From positions 11,528,501-11,592,500 of the forward strand of contig NC_003280.10 of the NCBI RefSeq assembly GCF_000002985.6: a stretch of 64,000 bases of DNA. The letters are read 5' to 3'. The position numbers were made by a program, and so were the translations under genes. The DNA is from Caenorhabditis elegans. Lineage: Eukaryota > Nematoda > Chromadorea > Rhabditida > Rhabditidae. Shown here piece by piece: positions 20,991 through 33,200 of this stretch (the stretch's first letter is position 1; every line of letters starts with the position of its first letter). Below the pieces are notes generated by a model, which was not told where the DNA came from, made no database searches, and saw nothing but the letters and a program-made list of their open reading frames with translations.

Positions 20991-22090
20991 TCAGAAACTT
21001 TTACATAACTTTGAATAAATTTCAGCAATGACCTGCAAGTCTTTTATGCATTTATTTGAAACAATTCAGGTGGGTCTCGACACGAATGAAATGTTTCAAC
21101 TACAGTACCCACTCTCTCGACTCTTTCTAAATATATTTAATTTTCTTTAAATAGATATGAGCTATAGAATTAAAAATTGTGTTCAAATTTTTACTTTTAT
21201 TTCCAAAACAACCATATTCACAGGGGAATCCGAAAATATCAACAAAAAAAAATGAAACGCTCCGAGTTGAAATCTAGCTGAATTACAAATAATTGGATAT
21301 TTAAACAATGATGTTTTAAGAATTTTCAGAATTTGGAAATTTATAAGATTACATTAGTTATCTGTGAATTGTATGGAAATTGGTCTCGAACTCTGTATAA
21401 TTGGAGAATAAATTAATTTTACAGTCATAAATACTAATGGAAAAATTACGGCTTGTCTATTTAAATACACTTATAATGATTTAAAAAGACCGAATAATTT
21501 AATAAAACACTTCAAAAATTTTTTCGATTTTTCATAATTTCCGGCCAAAATTTTGTCAAATTGCCAAAATTTCGAAAAATATGAGCTTTTGAGGATATTC
21601 TAACTTCGCATGTTTTGACCCTATAATGTTTTAGTACAAATAGCTAGAACAAAACTTATAGTATAAAAATGTAGGAAAAAAACAATTTTTTTGGTCGACT
21701 TCCAAGAGTGACAAAACTGAGTAATTGCCACTTTTTGACTGTAAATAAAACATTTCCAAAAAATGCTTGAAAAGTTTTATTATGATATTCGATCATTTTG
21801 GCACCATAGGAGTAGTTTTTGATACTTTCCTCACTATCGCTCCTCCACCTTTAATGAATTCGATTTCCCAAAAAGAAATCCTCGACTTTCTTTTCTCCAG
21901 AAACATCCAAAACTTGAAATTTTTTCTGGTTTTCGTCAATCTCGTGGTGCGAAGTGATTCCATTCAACTTAATAGAAAAGTTTGAATCGGATCTGATTCA
22001 AGAAACGGAGCGTCCTGTGGGCTTGAAGTGTTCTTACTGAGCCCATACAGTCATTTCTCCCCCAGCAAGTCGGATTCCAAAACGTATCTC
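20991..22090. other. Gene-free spacer
   Basis: AT-rich with no coding signal. A short piece at about 21066-21110 (GGTCTCGACACGAATGAAAT... ACTACAGTACCC) is a fragment of the dispersed repeat family. The open frame at 21767-21985 lacks splice or homology support. Confidence 0.5.
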
Positions 22091-22399
22091 ACCGATTCGC
22101 ATGTGGTGTCAGACTGTCCCATCGCTTCACTGCACATGAGAAGCGGGAAACTTTTTTTTTGAACATTTATGACGTCACAGCGCATTTCGAATGAATGTTT
22201 TTCAATGATTTTCGTTTTTTTATAGTATTTTACTTCAATTCCGCACTTAACTTGCTAAATTGTTACAATTTCGGTGATCAATATCAATTTTAGAAGTCAA
22301 CATGAGAAAGTTATTTGAAAAATTATTGGGTTGAACCGGAAGTCTTTGTGACTTTTTCAATCGTTTATTTCTCGAAGCAAAAGAAACTTCAGGATAAAT

Positions 22400-23335
22400 T
22401 TTATTTGCTATCATTATCATCGGTATACTGCCAACGTGTGCGCAACTTATGAACGTCCTGCTTAAAGAACCCTTCCAGGCGCAAGTCGAAATAATGCTTG
22501 AGTGCCATTTCGACACTTCCATGGGAATTGAAGGTTCTTTCCCAGAGGTTACGAGTCACATCGGAAATCAACCAGTTTTCAGATGGGACAATGTCTGGAG
22601 AATACGGTGGGTAACGGAGAACCATCCATCCACGCCTGACCAGTTCTTGCAATACTTGTTTCAAGCCGTAGGGACAAACGTTGTTTTGTTGAAAATAGAG
22701 TTGCTTGTCCATCAGGGGTGAACGATTGAAGACTTTCTTCAGGTTTCGTGGTTAGATAACGTAGAGGCCCCCAGTAATTATTTTGCTATCAGGTAGCAGT
22801 TCCCAGTAGATGGGGCCGTACACTTCTCACCACACTGTGAGCATGACTTTTTTGGGGTGAAGGTCGGGTTTGGCGGCATCCTGTGGGGTCTCTCCTTCTC
22901 CAATCCACTGGGCACGCCTGTGGTTGTTATCGTAGAGGTCCCACTTCTCGTCTCCAGTAAAAACTGGGTCCAACCATCAATCGCCCCCGTGGAGAATGAG
23001 GAGGGAAAGGGAATCATCCACTAAAAAATCAAGATTGTCTTGTGTCATGGTGTGAGGTATGAATCCACCCCTAATTTTCTTTATTCCGAGAGCTGCCAAG
23101 CCCTGTACGATGTTGGTTTAATGAGACCCAGGTGCGGTTGACAGCTCACGGGTGGTTTGGAAAGGATCCGTTGCCACGGCTTTCTTAAACGCATCCAAAT
23201 CCAATTTATGGGGTCTCATGATCCTCGAGAGAAAAGTCGTCCTTGTCGAAGCGGTGGAACCAATTGTGTATGATATTATAGTGATGGGCATGTGTATGAT
23301 AAACATTTTCAAGGAGACTCTCTAAATCCTTCATC
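22400..23335 (-). pseudogene. Mariner transposase, broken
   Basis: Minus-strand fragments in different frames match mariner transposase: HNWFHRFDKDDFSLEDHE near 23250 (DNA-binding part), FTGDEKWDLYDNNHRRAQWI near 22950 with the first catalytic Asp, then in the last frame LYFQQNNVCPYGLKQVL and LRYPPYSPDIVPSENWL. The second catalytic Asp (usually QQDNARPH) is replaced by Asn, and several frameshifts and stops interrupt the gene, so it cannot be active. Confidence 0.85.
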
Positions 23336-23455
23336 GTGGTATGAAAGAGGAAGAAGTACATCAAACTATGACACTAGGGGCATACATTGCTGGTTAACTA
23401 AACACAGGACAAAGGGAAGGGAATGGGGTGTTTTTTAAAATGAAGTTTCTTTACT

Positions 23456-24256
23456 CGTTGCACTGCAACTTTTTCCTCACGAGGGACGAGGAAAAGTGGT
23501 TTCTAATCCATGGCCGAGGAGCCGACAAGTTTCAGCGGCCATTTATCTTGCTTTGTTTTCCGCCTGTTTTCCTTCGTTTTTCACAGCCTTTTTCCGTTTT
23601 TTCTTATTAAAACTGATAAATAAATATTTTTTGCAGATGCTAAAATAATTTCCAAGTAAAAAAATTATGTTATCAGTCGGCAAGTAGCGGTGAAAGTGGG
23701 CAATGTAATTTGATGGATTACGGGAATAAAAAACCCAAACTTTTTCTGAAACATGGTATATATTCTGCTTAGATGCTGAAACTACCCGATTTTTATAACG
23801 AGACCGCTGAAAAAGTTTTGAGATTTTCAAAACTCGACATTTTGTGCGAAAATCTCGACTTTTTCACCAAAAAAGTTGAATTTTGAAAACCTCAAAATTT
23901 TTTCAGCGGTCTCGTTATGAAAATCAGGTAATTTCAGCATTTAAGCAGCATATGTATCATGTTTGGGAAAAAGATTGGGTTTTGTATTCCCGTAATCCAT
24001 CATATTACGTTGCCCACTTTCACCGTTACTTGCCGACTGATAACATAATTTTTTACTTGGAAATTGTTTTAGCATCTGCAAAAAATATTTATTTATCAGT
24101 TTTAATAAGAAAAAACGGCAAAAGGCTGTGAAAAACGAAAGAACACAGGCGGAAAACAAAGCAAGATAAATGACCGCTGAAACTTGTCGGCTCCTCGGCC
24201 ATGGCCTAGAAACCACTTTTCCTCGTCCCTCGTGAGAAAAAAGTTGCAGTGCGTTG
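23456..24256. mobile_element. Fold-back element with about 370-bp arms
   Basis: Left arm 23456 to about 23826 (starts CGTTGCACTGCAAC, contains CTCACGAGGGACGAGG) and right arm about 23885 to 24256 (ends GTTGCAGTGCGTTG) are close inverted copies, with an axis near 23855 where the sequence is rich in CTCGACTTTTT. No transposase is present. It lies inside the mariner, beside the LINE. Confidence 0.85.
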
Positions 24257-24258
24257 TT

Positions 24259-26868
24259 ATACCCTAGCAACAAGGATACTTGCTGGGGATCTCAATTTCC
24301 CACAAATTAATTGGTCCTCCGCCAATTCATCCTTACATCCATTTGCTTCATTTCTCAGCTCCAGCAACCTTTCTCAAAAAGTTCACTTTCCTACCAGAAT
24401 ATCTGCCTCCTCCAGCAACATTCTTGACTTAGTGGCCTGCTCAGCTGATATATCTATCCTCCATCTCTCCCCCCAGCCAGCTCTTCTGAATTCCGATCAC
24501 CTTTCAGTGGAATTCAAGATTCCTATCCTCTCCCCTATAGACTCTCCTTGTCTTACTTCCCAAGACTCCAATAGTTCTCCCTTGTTTGACTATAAAAAAT
24601 GCAACTTCCCCCTCCTCAACAGAGATCTTTCGCGTGTTAACTGGGACTTCGAATTCTGCTCTCCAAAATCTGTTTCGGATAAATTTGATCGCCTACTTTC
24701 GATTCTTAACAACCTCCTTACTCAACACTGTCCCACTAAGCCAATTAGTGTCTCTAAGTCTCCTTCACCTTATCACAACATTCATCGAAAACTGAAGCGC
24801 CTAAGGAATAGAATCAGCAAGCTTATTCTTTCTCGTAAATGTACATTTGAAATTATTAAAACCGCGCGATCTAAATACCGAAAACTTTATCGGAACTATA
24901 GAAAATACGTGCGCCGTTTTGAAAACGATATAATTGCCAACTCTAATTTTACCAAAATAAGGCGTCTTATTAATAGTCGCCTCAAATCTCAAAATCGCGT
25001 TCCAGCCATCGTCCTTGACAATAAATCCATTGTCAATGATTCAGAGATAGGCGAAATTTTTGCTAAAATCTTCGCCTCTCACTACTCTGACGATTCCAGC
25101 CAGTCTCAAAATTCTCTACATAGTCCTTCACCCACATCCCATTCCTCTCTTCAGAATCAAACATCCACATCTCTTCATGTAGACTCATTTCAGCCTTATA
25201 TGATTGAAAGCGTATTGTCGAAGCTTCCCCCTAAATGTGGTTTTTCCCCACATTGCGCCAATTATCTAGTGCTCAAGAAATGTGCAACTCCTCTTGCTTT
25301 GCCTCTATCCATTATTTACAAACAATCATTTGCCGATTCTAAAATCCCTGACTGCTGGAAAAAGGCAATAATCATACCAATACACAAAAAGGGTAATCCT
25401 TCTTCCCCTAGCAACTACCGCCCGATTAGCCTCACTGACCCCTTTGTTCGTGTTATGGAGCGTATTATCTGCTCTCGAATTCGCGCTGATTTTGGCCATC
25501 TTCTGTCCCCCCATCAACATGGGTTCCTCCACTATAGAAGTTGTCCTTCTTCACTAGCACGCTCTGTCTCCCTCTACCATTCTCTTCTAAGGAAGGAAAA
25601 ATCTCTCGATATAATCTTTTTCGACTTTGCTAAGGCATTTGATAAAGTTTCACATAGCATTCTCTTAGGAAAACTTGCTAAATTTGGTCTTGACTCCATT
25701 ACTTGTTCTTGGTTCAAGGAATTCCTTGAAAACAGAACATTCTCCGTCAAAATCAACAATTTTGTTTCGAAAAACTCCTATCCCATCTCTTCAGGTGTCC
25801 CACAGGGTTCTGCTTCTGGTCCTCTTCTTTTCATTCTGTTTATCAACGATCTATTAATCGACCTAGCTCCCTCCATAAACATTTCTTGTTTTGCTGATGA
25901 CGTAAAGATCTATCACACTGACCCTATTACTATCCAAAATTCCATAGATTTCATAGTTATGTGGTCCAAGAAAAATAAACTTCCTCTTGCACCAACTAAA
26001 TCGGCTTTACTAGCACTTGGCACTCGGAACAAAAATCATTCTTATTTTGTGGACGGTGTCCCATTCCCCCTTCATCCACTGTTCGTGACTTAGGTCTCAT
26101 TACAGATTGCAAACTTAAGTTTGATCCCCACATTGCTAAAGTTAGCTGCCTAGCCTTGCTCAGAGCAAAACAAATTCTCAAGGCATTCTCCTCCAATACA
26201 CCTAAGTTTTATGCCTATCTCTTTAAGACTTACGTGGCCCCTATTCTCAATTACTGCTCCGAAATCTATTCCCCTCCACCTAAATCATTGCTCTCAGCTA
26301 AACTTGAACAACCTCTAAGACACTTTACCAAGCGCGTTCTGCAAAGATGCAATACCAAATTCTCCTGTTATGAAAACCGACTAAGTATTATGGAACTCCA
26401 CTCCACCAGACACGATAGAATTAAAGCTCAATTGAAATTACTCTATAGACTTTTAACAGGTACTTCTCATTTTTCTAACCTCAATCAATTTGTCACTTTT
26501 TCTAGTTCAAATAGACATCCAATGATTCTAGTTAGGAAGGACAAATGCTCCACCCATTTCTTTGCTCATATTATCCCCATTTGGAACAACTTATTCAATA
26601 ATGTTACGGTTTTCTTGTCCCCTCACCAGTTCTCTGATTATATTGATCTCAACATTCCCCGGTGCTAATTACACATCTACTTTCACTTTTTCTTTCTCTA
26701 CCTTTCACCGGTTTTGTATTATCTTTTTTTTTTTTTTTTTTTTTTTTCTTTTCTTTTTTTAATTTAACTTTTACTCGAGTTGAACTCTTTTAGGGTTCGT
26801 CTCGTTTTATCTGTTTATTTCTCTTTTTTAAGTCGAATAAACTCAAATTCAATTCAAATTCAATTCAA
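24259..26868 (+). mobile_element. 5'-truncated non-LTR retrotransposon (CR1/jockey-type LINE, Sam-like)
   Basis: Starts abruptly inside the endonuclease domain and ends with a poly-T tract (26730-26756) and a short tandem tail of AATTCAAATTC/AATTCAAT units at about 26845-26866, as in CR1/L2 elements. 5' truncation is usual for LINE insertions. Naming it Sam, a C. elegans family, is from memory. Confidence 0.85.
24273..26668 (+). pseudogene. LINE ORF2: endonuclease end plus reverse transcriptase, frameshifted
   Basis: The first frame (24273-26093) has the end of an AP endonuclease (LAGDLNFPQINW, then NSDHLSVEFKI with the SDH motif) and a reverse transcriptase: PIHKKGNPSSPSNYRPISL, HQHGFLHYRSCPSSLA, IIFFDFAKAFDKVSH, SGVPQGSASGPLLF and the catalytic SCFADDVKIYH. 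Near 26065 (GTCCCATTCCCCC) a single-base shift moves the reading to the next frame, which continues VRDLGLITDCKLKFD to NIPRC at 26668. Apart from that shift and the missing 5' part the coding sequence is clean, so the insertion is fairly young. Confidence 0.88.
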
Positions 26869-27599
26869 CACCAAAGTGCAACTGCGGCGAGCGGTGGAAA
26901 AGCAAACCCACTCACAAAGACTTCCGGTTCAACCTAATATTTGAAAAATGTAACGAAAATCAACGCTTAAATTGAAAAACAATTATTCGAAATTCGCTGT
27001 GACATCATAAATTTTCAAAAAAAAATCCCGCTTCTCGTCTGCAGCGGAGCGATGGGACAGCCTGACACCACGTGATTCGCGTTCGTTCTGTTTCTACCTT
27101 CAGCAATTGATTTTCTCATTCACCGCACTGTCGTCCGTCCGAGACTCAAAGAGCCCACATATCCACTTTCTCTGCGAATTAACCCTCCCCCCAAAATGTT
27201 TTGGGGCCTCGTCTCTCCGAATAGTTCTGTACCTAATCCTGTCTCTCCAAATCGCACCTACATATATTCGACTCTCCCCCATTCCTCTCATCTGCGTCAC
27301 TCGTCTCTCTAACTAGTGAGCAGTGGTATCGTAACTATTTGGCTTGCGCAGGTCAGAAACTCCTCCCAGCATTTGTTCAACAGATGGCTGCTCGGTGTAA
27401 TATTGCCAACGAGAAGTAATATTATATTCTTGTTTCTCTCCTACACATTGTATGCGCAAATGATTCCCTCGCTCTCTCAAATTTGCTGTAAAAAACTTAT
27501 TAATATTATTTCTGAAGGTACACTTTTTCTTGACCATTTTAAGATCGAGCGCTACTAGCATGGTGTGAAATGTTACTGTTGTTCTAATTGTATTTGTAG

Positions 27600-28930
27600 A
27601 TCAGACTTTCTAGTCATACAGTGCTACTCGGCAGTTCGCTACTCCTGGGGCGCGCACGTTCTGCGCCTGGCGCGCGATAATAAAGGAATCCGCCTGGCGT
27701 GCGCAACTGAAGCGCAAAGGGCGCGCTCGAGGCGCGCATAGTATGCGCTCTGAATGCGAATAGAGTCTGGCAAGAACGAAACAGGAACCAGAACATAAAA
27801 TAAAATAATTTTCTCTGAACTCGACTAATAACTATGTAATCAAGAGTAGGAATGTGTAATCGTTTAAAATGGAACATTGGCTCGAGGTTGCAGTTGTCAA
27901 ATGGTACACAATTAATAGGAAACTATGGTGATATGTTTGTGTATAAATTGATCCCTATGTAGAAAGTACCGGTATATAGGCAATTTATAGTGTTTTGACT
28001 TCCCAATCCTAAAATTCACTTAGAAAAACATAATCCCCACATCGTCGACGCTCTGAGCGCGGATCGTCCACGCTCTGTACGCGCCGTGCGCGCACCCTCC
28101 GCTGATCGCGGCCGCGGCCGAGATTTCAACTCTGCCAAATTTTTCAAGCTGTGGTTTTTCAGTGTTTTTTCGACTTTACACATTTTCTTCATTTTTTATT
28201 AAATTTCAATTAAATATTAATGAAAAAATTTGCAGAAAGTGCATAAACGCCGGTACGTACGAATCAAATCTTCAGAAAATTAAAACGAAAGAGTTCTTCG
28301 GTAAGATTATTAAAATGATTTCCTAAAAATGAGTAATAATTTGATAACGACCAGGTCTTCAACCTCTTCTATTTATTCAAAGCAATTATTTAAAAACCGA
28401 ATTTGATACTTTCAGAAAAGCAGCAAAGGATTTCGATTCACCATCACGGCCTGTGCACGAGGGACCTATGGAAAGAAGATATTTGGAGTTGTATATTTTA
28501 ACTGATACCTGTAAGTTTTTTCTTCAAATGAAAATTAAAAATGTTTGAATGAATTAAATTAACTTCTTTCGTTTCCAGGTCCATCGAAAGAACTAGAGGA
28601 GCTCCAACAGAGAAAGAAGGAAACTTGCTGCACAATGGAACACTTTTTAATTTTCAATTTTTTAATTTTTTTTAGCTTTTCACTTTAATAAAATTAAATT
28701 TAAATACACAGAGTATTCCAAGTTGACATTGTATTTGATAACAGAATGAAGGGATCGGTAACCTGTGGTGACCGAATTTGTATGAAATGCGCCGAGCGCG
28801 CGCAGAGAGTGCGCCGGGCGTTTGAGACATTATTACTAACGCGCTTTGTCCGCGCGCCCGGTGCGAAACGTGCGCGCGCCAGGAGTAGCAAAGTGCCGAG
28901 TAGTTTATGCTATAGGACCAGGGCTGTCGT
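27600..28930. mobile_element. Inverted-repeat element with GC-rich ends
   Basis: 27620-27680 (CTACTCGGCAGTTCGCTACT, then GCGCGCACGTTCTGCGCC) matches in inverse orientation about 28850-28915 (GCGCGCGCCAGGAGTAGC, AAGTGCCGAGTAG). Weaker GC-rich similarity continues inward for perhaps 150-200 bp per side. CGCG-rich ends in AT-rich surroundings are striking. The AT-rich interior (27780-28700) has no convincing transposase. It is likely a non-autonomous DNA transposon. Confidence 0.7.
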
Positions 28931-29323
28931 CACCAAAACACAAAAAAGTGGCCCAACAAAAACACTACAAAACAAAAAATGTTGAAAATCAAAATAAACG
29001 TAGAGCTGATAGCTTCATGTTGCAGATTCCTTGCTGCACAATTTTTGTACATCAACGTTTTTTCTTTTATCAAAAAAAAAACCAAACATGTTGTCAGGAG
29101 CCCGGAATACGCAATTAAAAAATACTTTGATCTCAAAATAAGACATCTATTTATGGTATAAATTTCATTTTGAAAATAACAAAGGTTTTGAAACTATGAG
29201 GAAATACATTTTTCTTTGGTTTTCGAAAACGACAGCCTTAGCCTTATGTAATTGAAAAGTCTAAAGGTGGAGTAGCGCCAGTGGGAATTTTGTCTAAATG
29301 CACTTACACGGTGGCAAGTAATT

Positions 29324-29845
29324 ATGGGAACTTTTTTTCGCGCTAAATCAGAGAACTTCCAAGCTCTTTCTATTAACTTTTTGTATTATATTATGTTAAT
29401 AAAATATTTTTCAAGAGTTTTATGTAAAAAAACTTATGCAAAATTAGTTTTCAAGACATCTTTCTCATTCGAATGGATTTTATTTTCAGGCAAACTAAAT
29501 AATGTGTGCTTTGAATTCGACAAATCATTGAGTAACTCAGTATCATCGTATGTACTTGACAATATATACAAGATGAATCCAGATTTATATAAAAAAGTTA
29601 CAAATATTTTGAACATATCAGCGATAATAATTGATATGGAATTCGTGGAAAAGGATGATTTTAAATTATTTTCTAATCAAACTGTCAAAAAACTCGTGCT
29701 TAAAAACTTGGAACCTTTGAAGAGACTGTATGCAGATGAAATAGATCCTCCCAATAATGTGCACGACAATCTTGATAGTGAGTTTGTTTGTATCAACGAT
29801 TTTGCATTTCCATTTCAGCATATGAAAATTTCCAAATCTAACTAA
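29324..29845 (+). CDS. Orphan open frame, possibly a gene fragment
   Basis: A 173-codon frame open from 29324 to a stop at 29845, with an acceptor-like TTTATTTTCAG at about 29480-29490 before [14 protein letters not shown]. The second half ([29 protein letters not shown]) has a leucine-rich, F-box-associated look, but I cannot assign it. It ends only about 15 bp before the duplicated dehydrogenase fragment, so it probably came in with the insertion that produced the duplication. Transcription is unknown. Confidence 0.35.
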   Translation: MGTFFRAKSENFQALSINFLYYIMLIKYFSRVLCKKTYAKLVFKTSFSFEWILFSGKLNNVCFEFDKSLSNSVSSYVLDNIYKMNPDLYKKVTNILNISAIIIDMEFVEKDDFKLFSNQTVKKLVLKNLEPLKRLYADEIDPPNNVHDNLDSEFVCINDFAFPFQHMKISKSN

Positions 29846-29860
29846 TGTTAACTAAAGTAA

Positions 29861-30270
29861 TGTTAACTGAAATCTCTTTGGGTCTTCAAGGATGCCTTCG
29901 TGTGTCCCGCCTGAAAGATGAGGGAAAAGTTCAATCAGAGCAGATCTCGATTATCAAAAGAAACTCGTGTGGAGAAGCTCTCGAGGTGTCACGAAAGGCG
30001 AGAGATATGCTAGGTGGAAATGGAATTGTGGATGAGTACCATATTATGAGACATATGGTGAATTTGGAGACAGTTAACACTTATGAAGGAACACACGATG
30101 TACATGCTCTGATCCTTGGAAGAGCCATCACGGGACTCAACGGATTCTGCTAATTTCTTCCTTTTTAATTTTCACTTATTGTCTAGTCTTGTCATAGTCT
30201 ATTGCTTCAACGCAAAAAAGTTTTATTTTATTCCCAAAAATATTAAAAATTTCTATAAATATGTAGAAAG
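29861..30270 (+). pseudogene. Duplicated 3' end of glutaryl-CoA dehydrogenase
   Basis: From ATGTTAACTGAAATCTC to the stop at 30151-30153 this repeats 20394-20685 almost exactly, and the 3' UTR match continues to about 30267. Differences in the coding part are few: GGAAAGGCT to GGAGAAGCT (Lys to Glu), GTGGCA to GTGTCA (Ala to Ser) and one silent CTT to CTA. The frame is open (about 97 codons with the catalytic [14 protein letters not shown]), but the FAD-binding N-terminal two thirds are missing, so it is a 5'-truncated copy. Confidence 0.9.
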
Positions 30271-30281
30271 TTGAAGTTGAA

Positions 30282-33200
30282 TTAATGATATCCGTAGGAG
30301 GAATTTGTAGTCATATGTGAATGTGGCTGATGATGATGATAGGATAGATCCACATTTGAATTACTCATTTCACTATTCTGGCGGCTTCGTGTTGAAATTG
30401 GAATATCCTTTCGACTTCCATACTTCTGTCCCATCATTTGTCCCATCACCTGCCGATTTGGAGCCATATTCGGTTGAGGTTTTCGCTGATATCTTCCATT
30501 TTTGTTGACTGGGCTAAACATTTGACCCTGGAAAACAGAAAACTAAGGAAAGTAGTTTTCAAAAATCTTACTCTTTGTGGTTCCTCATCACAAATTCTCA
30601 ACTCGACTGGCAATATCTGAAGATCGTCCATTTCTGCGAGAAGATCATGTGGGATGTGGATTCCGAGACCTCGAACAATATCCAAATTCTGTTTCAGATA
30701 AAGCATTAGGAGAACCTCTTGTTGCTCAATTGGGTCAGCCGTTTGAGGAGAGTCTGAAAATAAAAGTTTTTTGAAAGAAAACGTGATATCTTGTTCAATT
30801 TGTAACACTCCGTATCACAGAGGAGTGCATAGAGTTGATACTCAGCCAATTACCGAATAATAAATATTGAGTTAAAATTCTAGAAAATTGAAATTTATTA
30901 GATTTGATTTGATATGAAACTTTATGAAAATGAACTTAAAAGCTAGCTTGAGCTTTTCCAGGATTTTCTTGTAAAGATTGTAAGAAGCCAAGATATGGGC
31001 GGAGTTTATTTATAAAAATTGGAATGGAAACTTGCAGCAAAAAAAATTGCAGAAACACCTGCAACTCAAGTATGAATTTTTCGGAACAAATTAGGTCTTA
31101 ACACGAATCAGTGGTGGTCGGCAAATTTTTGTCGATAAATTCGGCAATTCGGAAAATTGCCGGTTTGCTGATTTGCCGGAAATTTTAAGAGGGATTTTTT
31201 ATAAGACGGAAAAACTTTTAAAACTGTGCCTTTTTGAAATTTTTTCCCGTTTTCTCTAGATATTTTCATAGAATTTGCTTACTTTTCGAAATAAATGTAG
31301 GAACATTCATAGGATGCGTACAATTTTGCCGATTGATATTGAAATTCTAAAATTTTCAGAAAAAAGGTGCAAAACCACAATTTTCCGGAAATTTGCGATT
31401 TCGGTAATTTGCCGAATTGCCGGAAGAAATCGTTTGCCGCCCACCCCTGACACAAATTCAACTTTTCAACTACCGTAACCGCGAATTCACATCTTGATTC
31501 TTTCAATGTGCAATTTTTAAAGTCATATATACTTAATTATTTATTTCGGATATTTTTTGGAGGAATAAAAATTTCACTTTTTTTTGGAGAAACATGTGAT
31601 TTCTAACAATCAGAAAATGTTCCCTTTAATTTCAAAAAACCGCTCACCTTGCTGAACAAGCCTATTAATTGATGTCTGTGGTTGTTGCTGCTTCTGAACC
31701 ATTTGTCTTCCATCATCATATCCACTGGAAATAGTGAGCATATTAATATTCTGTGCACCACTTGAAATCGGAACTGATGACAAATTCGGTTCGTACTGCT
31801 GACCGTATCCACCGTTTTGATGATAGTTGGTAGGTGGCCTTGATGCATGATTCACCGTAGCCTGTCTCAATTGCATCGCATCAGATTTTGGTGGGAGTGG
31901 TGGAGCAATGCTCAGAGAGCACATCGAATCTCGGCGACTATTCGCACCTGATCTCCAATCTCTCGTAGAAGCTGTTTCGAAGAATTCACGTGACGTTGCG
32001 ATATTGGCAATGGATTCTCGAGATACTGCCGACTTGATCTTTTCCGTGTCATACCATGGTTGATAATCAACTTGCATACTTAGAGAGTCTAGGCTTTTTC
32101 CTTTGGATAGTTTTCTTGTATTACTAACTCCCGCTGTCATTTCAGCTTCTTCGTGAATCTCTTTCTTCACTTCGATGGCTTCTCGCTCGGTTTCCTCCAT
32201 TTTGCGCAAACGTTCTACAGGGATTCGACTGTCTACCGGAATCTGGAAATATGTTCATAGATTTTTTTTTCAAAAAAATTGGGAAGTTGCTAGCGGGCAA
32301 GTTTCAAAAACTAAAAAATGTATCTGTTCTAATAAACTCCACGTCTGTCAAACTTTGGTGACTTTCTGCCAACTTTTGAAAATGTTCTCTCAAAGTTTGG
32401 CAACTTTCTATCACATTTTGAAAACATTCTGGCACTTATTCCACAAGAGATATTTCCCTTTTATTAACCATCTCACCAAAACCCCTTACCTGAATGCTAT
32501 TCGAAGCAACCAATGACGCAGACAACGCATCTGTAGATCTCCATTTCGGAAAACCATAACTCTTCGGTCTCTGGCGTCTCTCATCTTCTGCTCTTTGTCG
32601 TTGCTCAATTTGAATGTTTCGTTCCCAGTACCCACGCATGTTGTTTGTGCCACGAACTTGACCACCAGATACTCGTCCCTCCATCGCTCGACCCGACCAA
32701 CTCTCGAATTCTGAAAAAAATTAGTTTCAGATGAAAGGCAGGCTTCAGGTAGGCACGAATAAATTTCAAAGGATATGATTTATGATTTAATGTAAATTTG
32801 AAAGCATTTGAAAATCTAGTATTCGAAGACTAGTAGAAAACCAAAAAAATCAGGTTTCGGAATTTTTCAAAAACCGTAAAGAGACCGAACTTGAGAATTT
32901 TGCAAAATACAAAAGATGTTTGAAGTACTTAAGATCAATTTAATTTTTTGGAATAAAAAATAAAAATAAAAAACCAAAGCTTTTTAGGCTTTCTGCCGAT
33001 CATAGAAGTTCTAATTTTTGTAACATCTCAAGGATTGAAATGATACGAAATCGTAGCTTCCTATCATATTTTCACAGAAATCCAAATATGTCAAAATCTC
33101 TGTTTGCTCTTATTAGGTTCTTCCCTCTCTCGTCTGCTCAAATCTCATCCAAATGACTAAATGTGTGAAGTTCCAACTTCATTTATTCAGACAGAACATT

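Larger units (their letters stand above)
22323..26942 (-). mobile_element. Degenerate mariner transposon, split by later insertions
   Basis: Terminal inverted repeats: TTGGGTTGAACCGGAAGTCT just inside 22323 and its inverse (AGACTTCCGGTTCAACCTAA) ending at 26942. Each has a TA next to it, as expected for the TA target duplication of Tc1/mariner elements. The element itself is about 1.2 kb (22323 to about 23455 plus about 26870-26942). The 3.4 kb between holds a fold-back element and a LINE. Confidence 0.85.
22090..27095. mobile_element. Inverted-repeat element interrupted by a mariner
   Basis: About 150 bp at 22090-22240 (ATGTGGTGTCAGACTGTCCC, then GAGAAGCGGGA, ATTTATGACGTCACAGCG) recur inverted and diverged at about 26955-27090. 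These arms lie immediately outside the mariner ends, so the mariner sits in the centre of an older palindromic/MITE element. No coding capacity of its own is seen. Confidence 0.75.

Noticed and set aside
27313-27561. ORFs on both strands around 27.3-27.6 kb
   Set aside because: Short, overlapping in opposite strands, with no splice or homology evidence.
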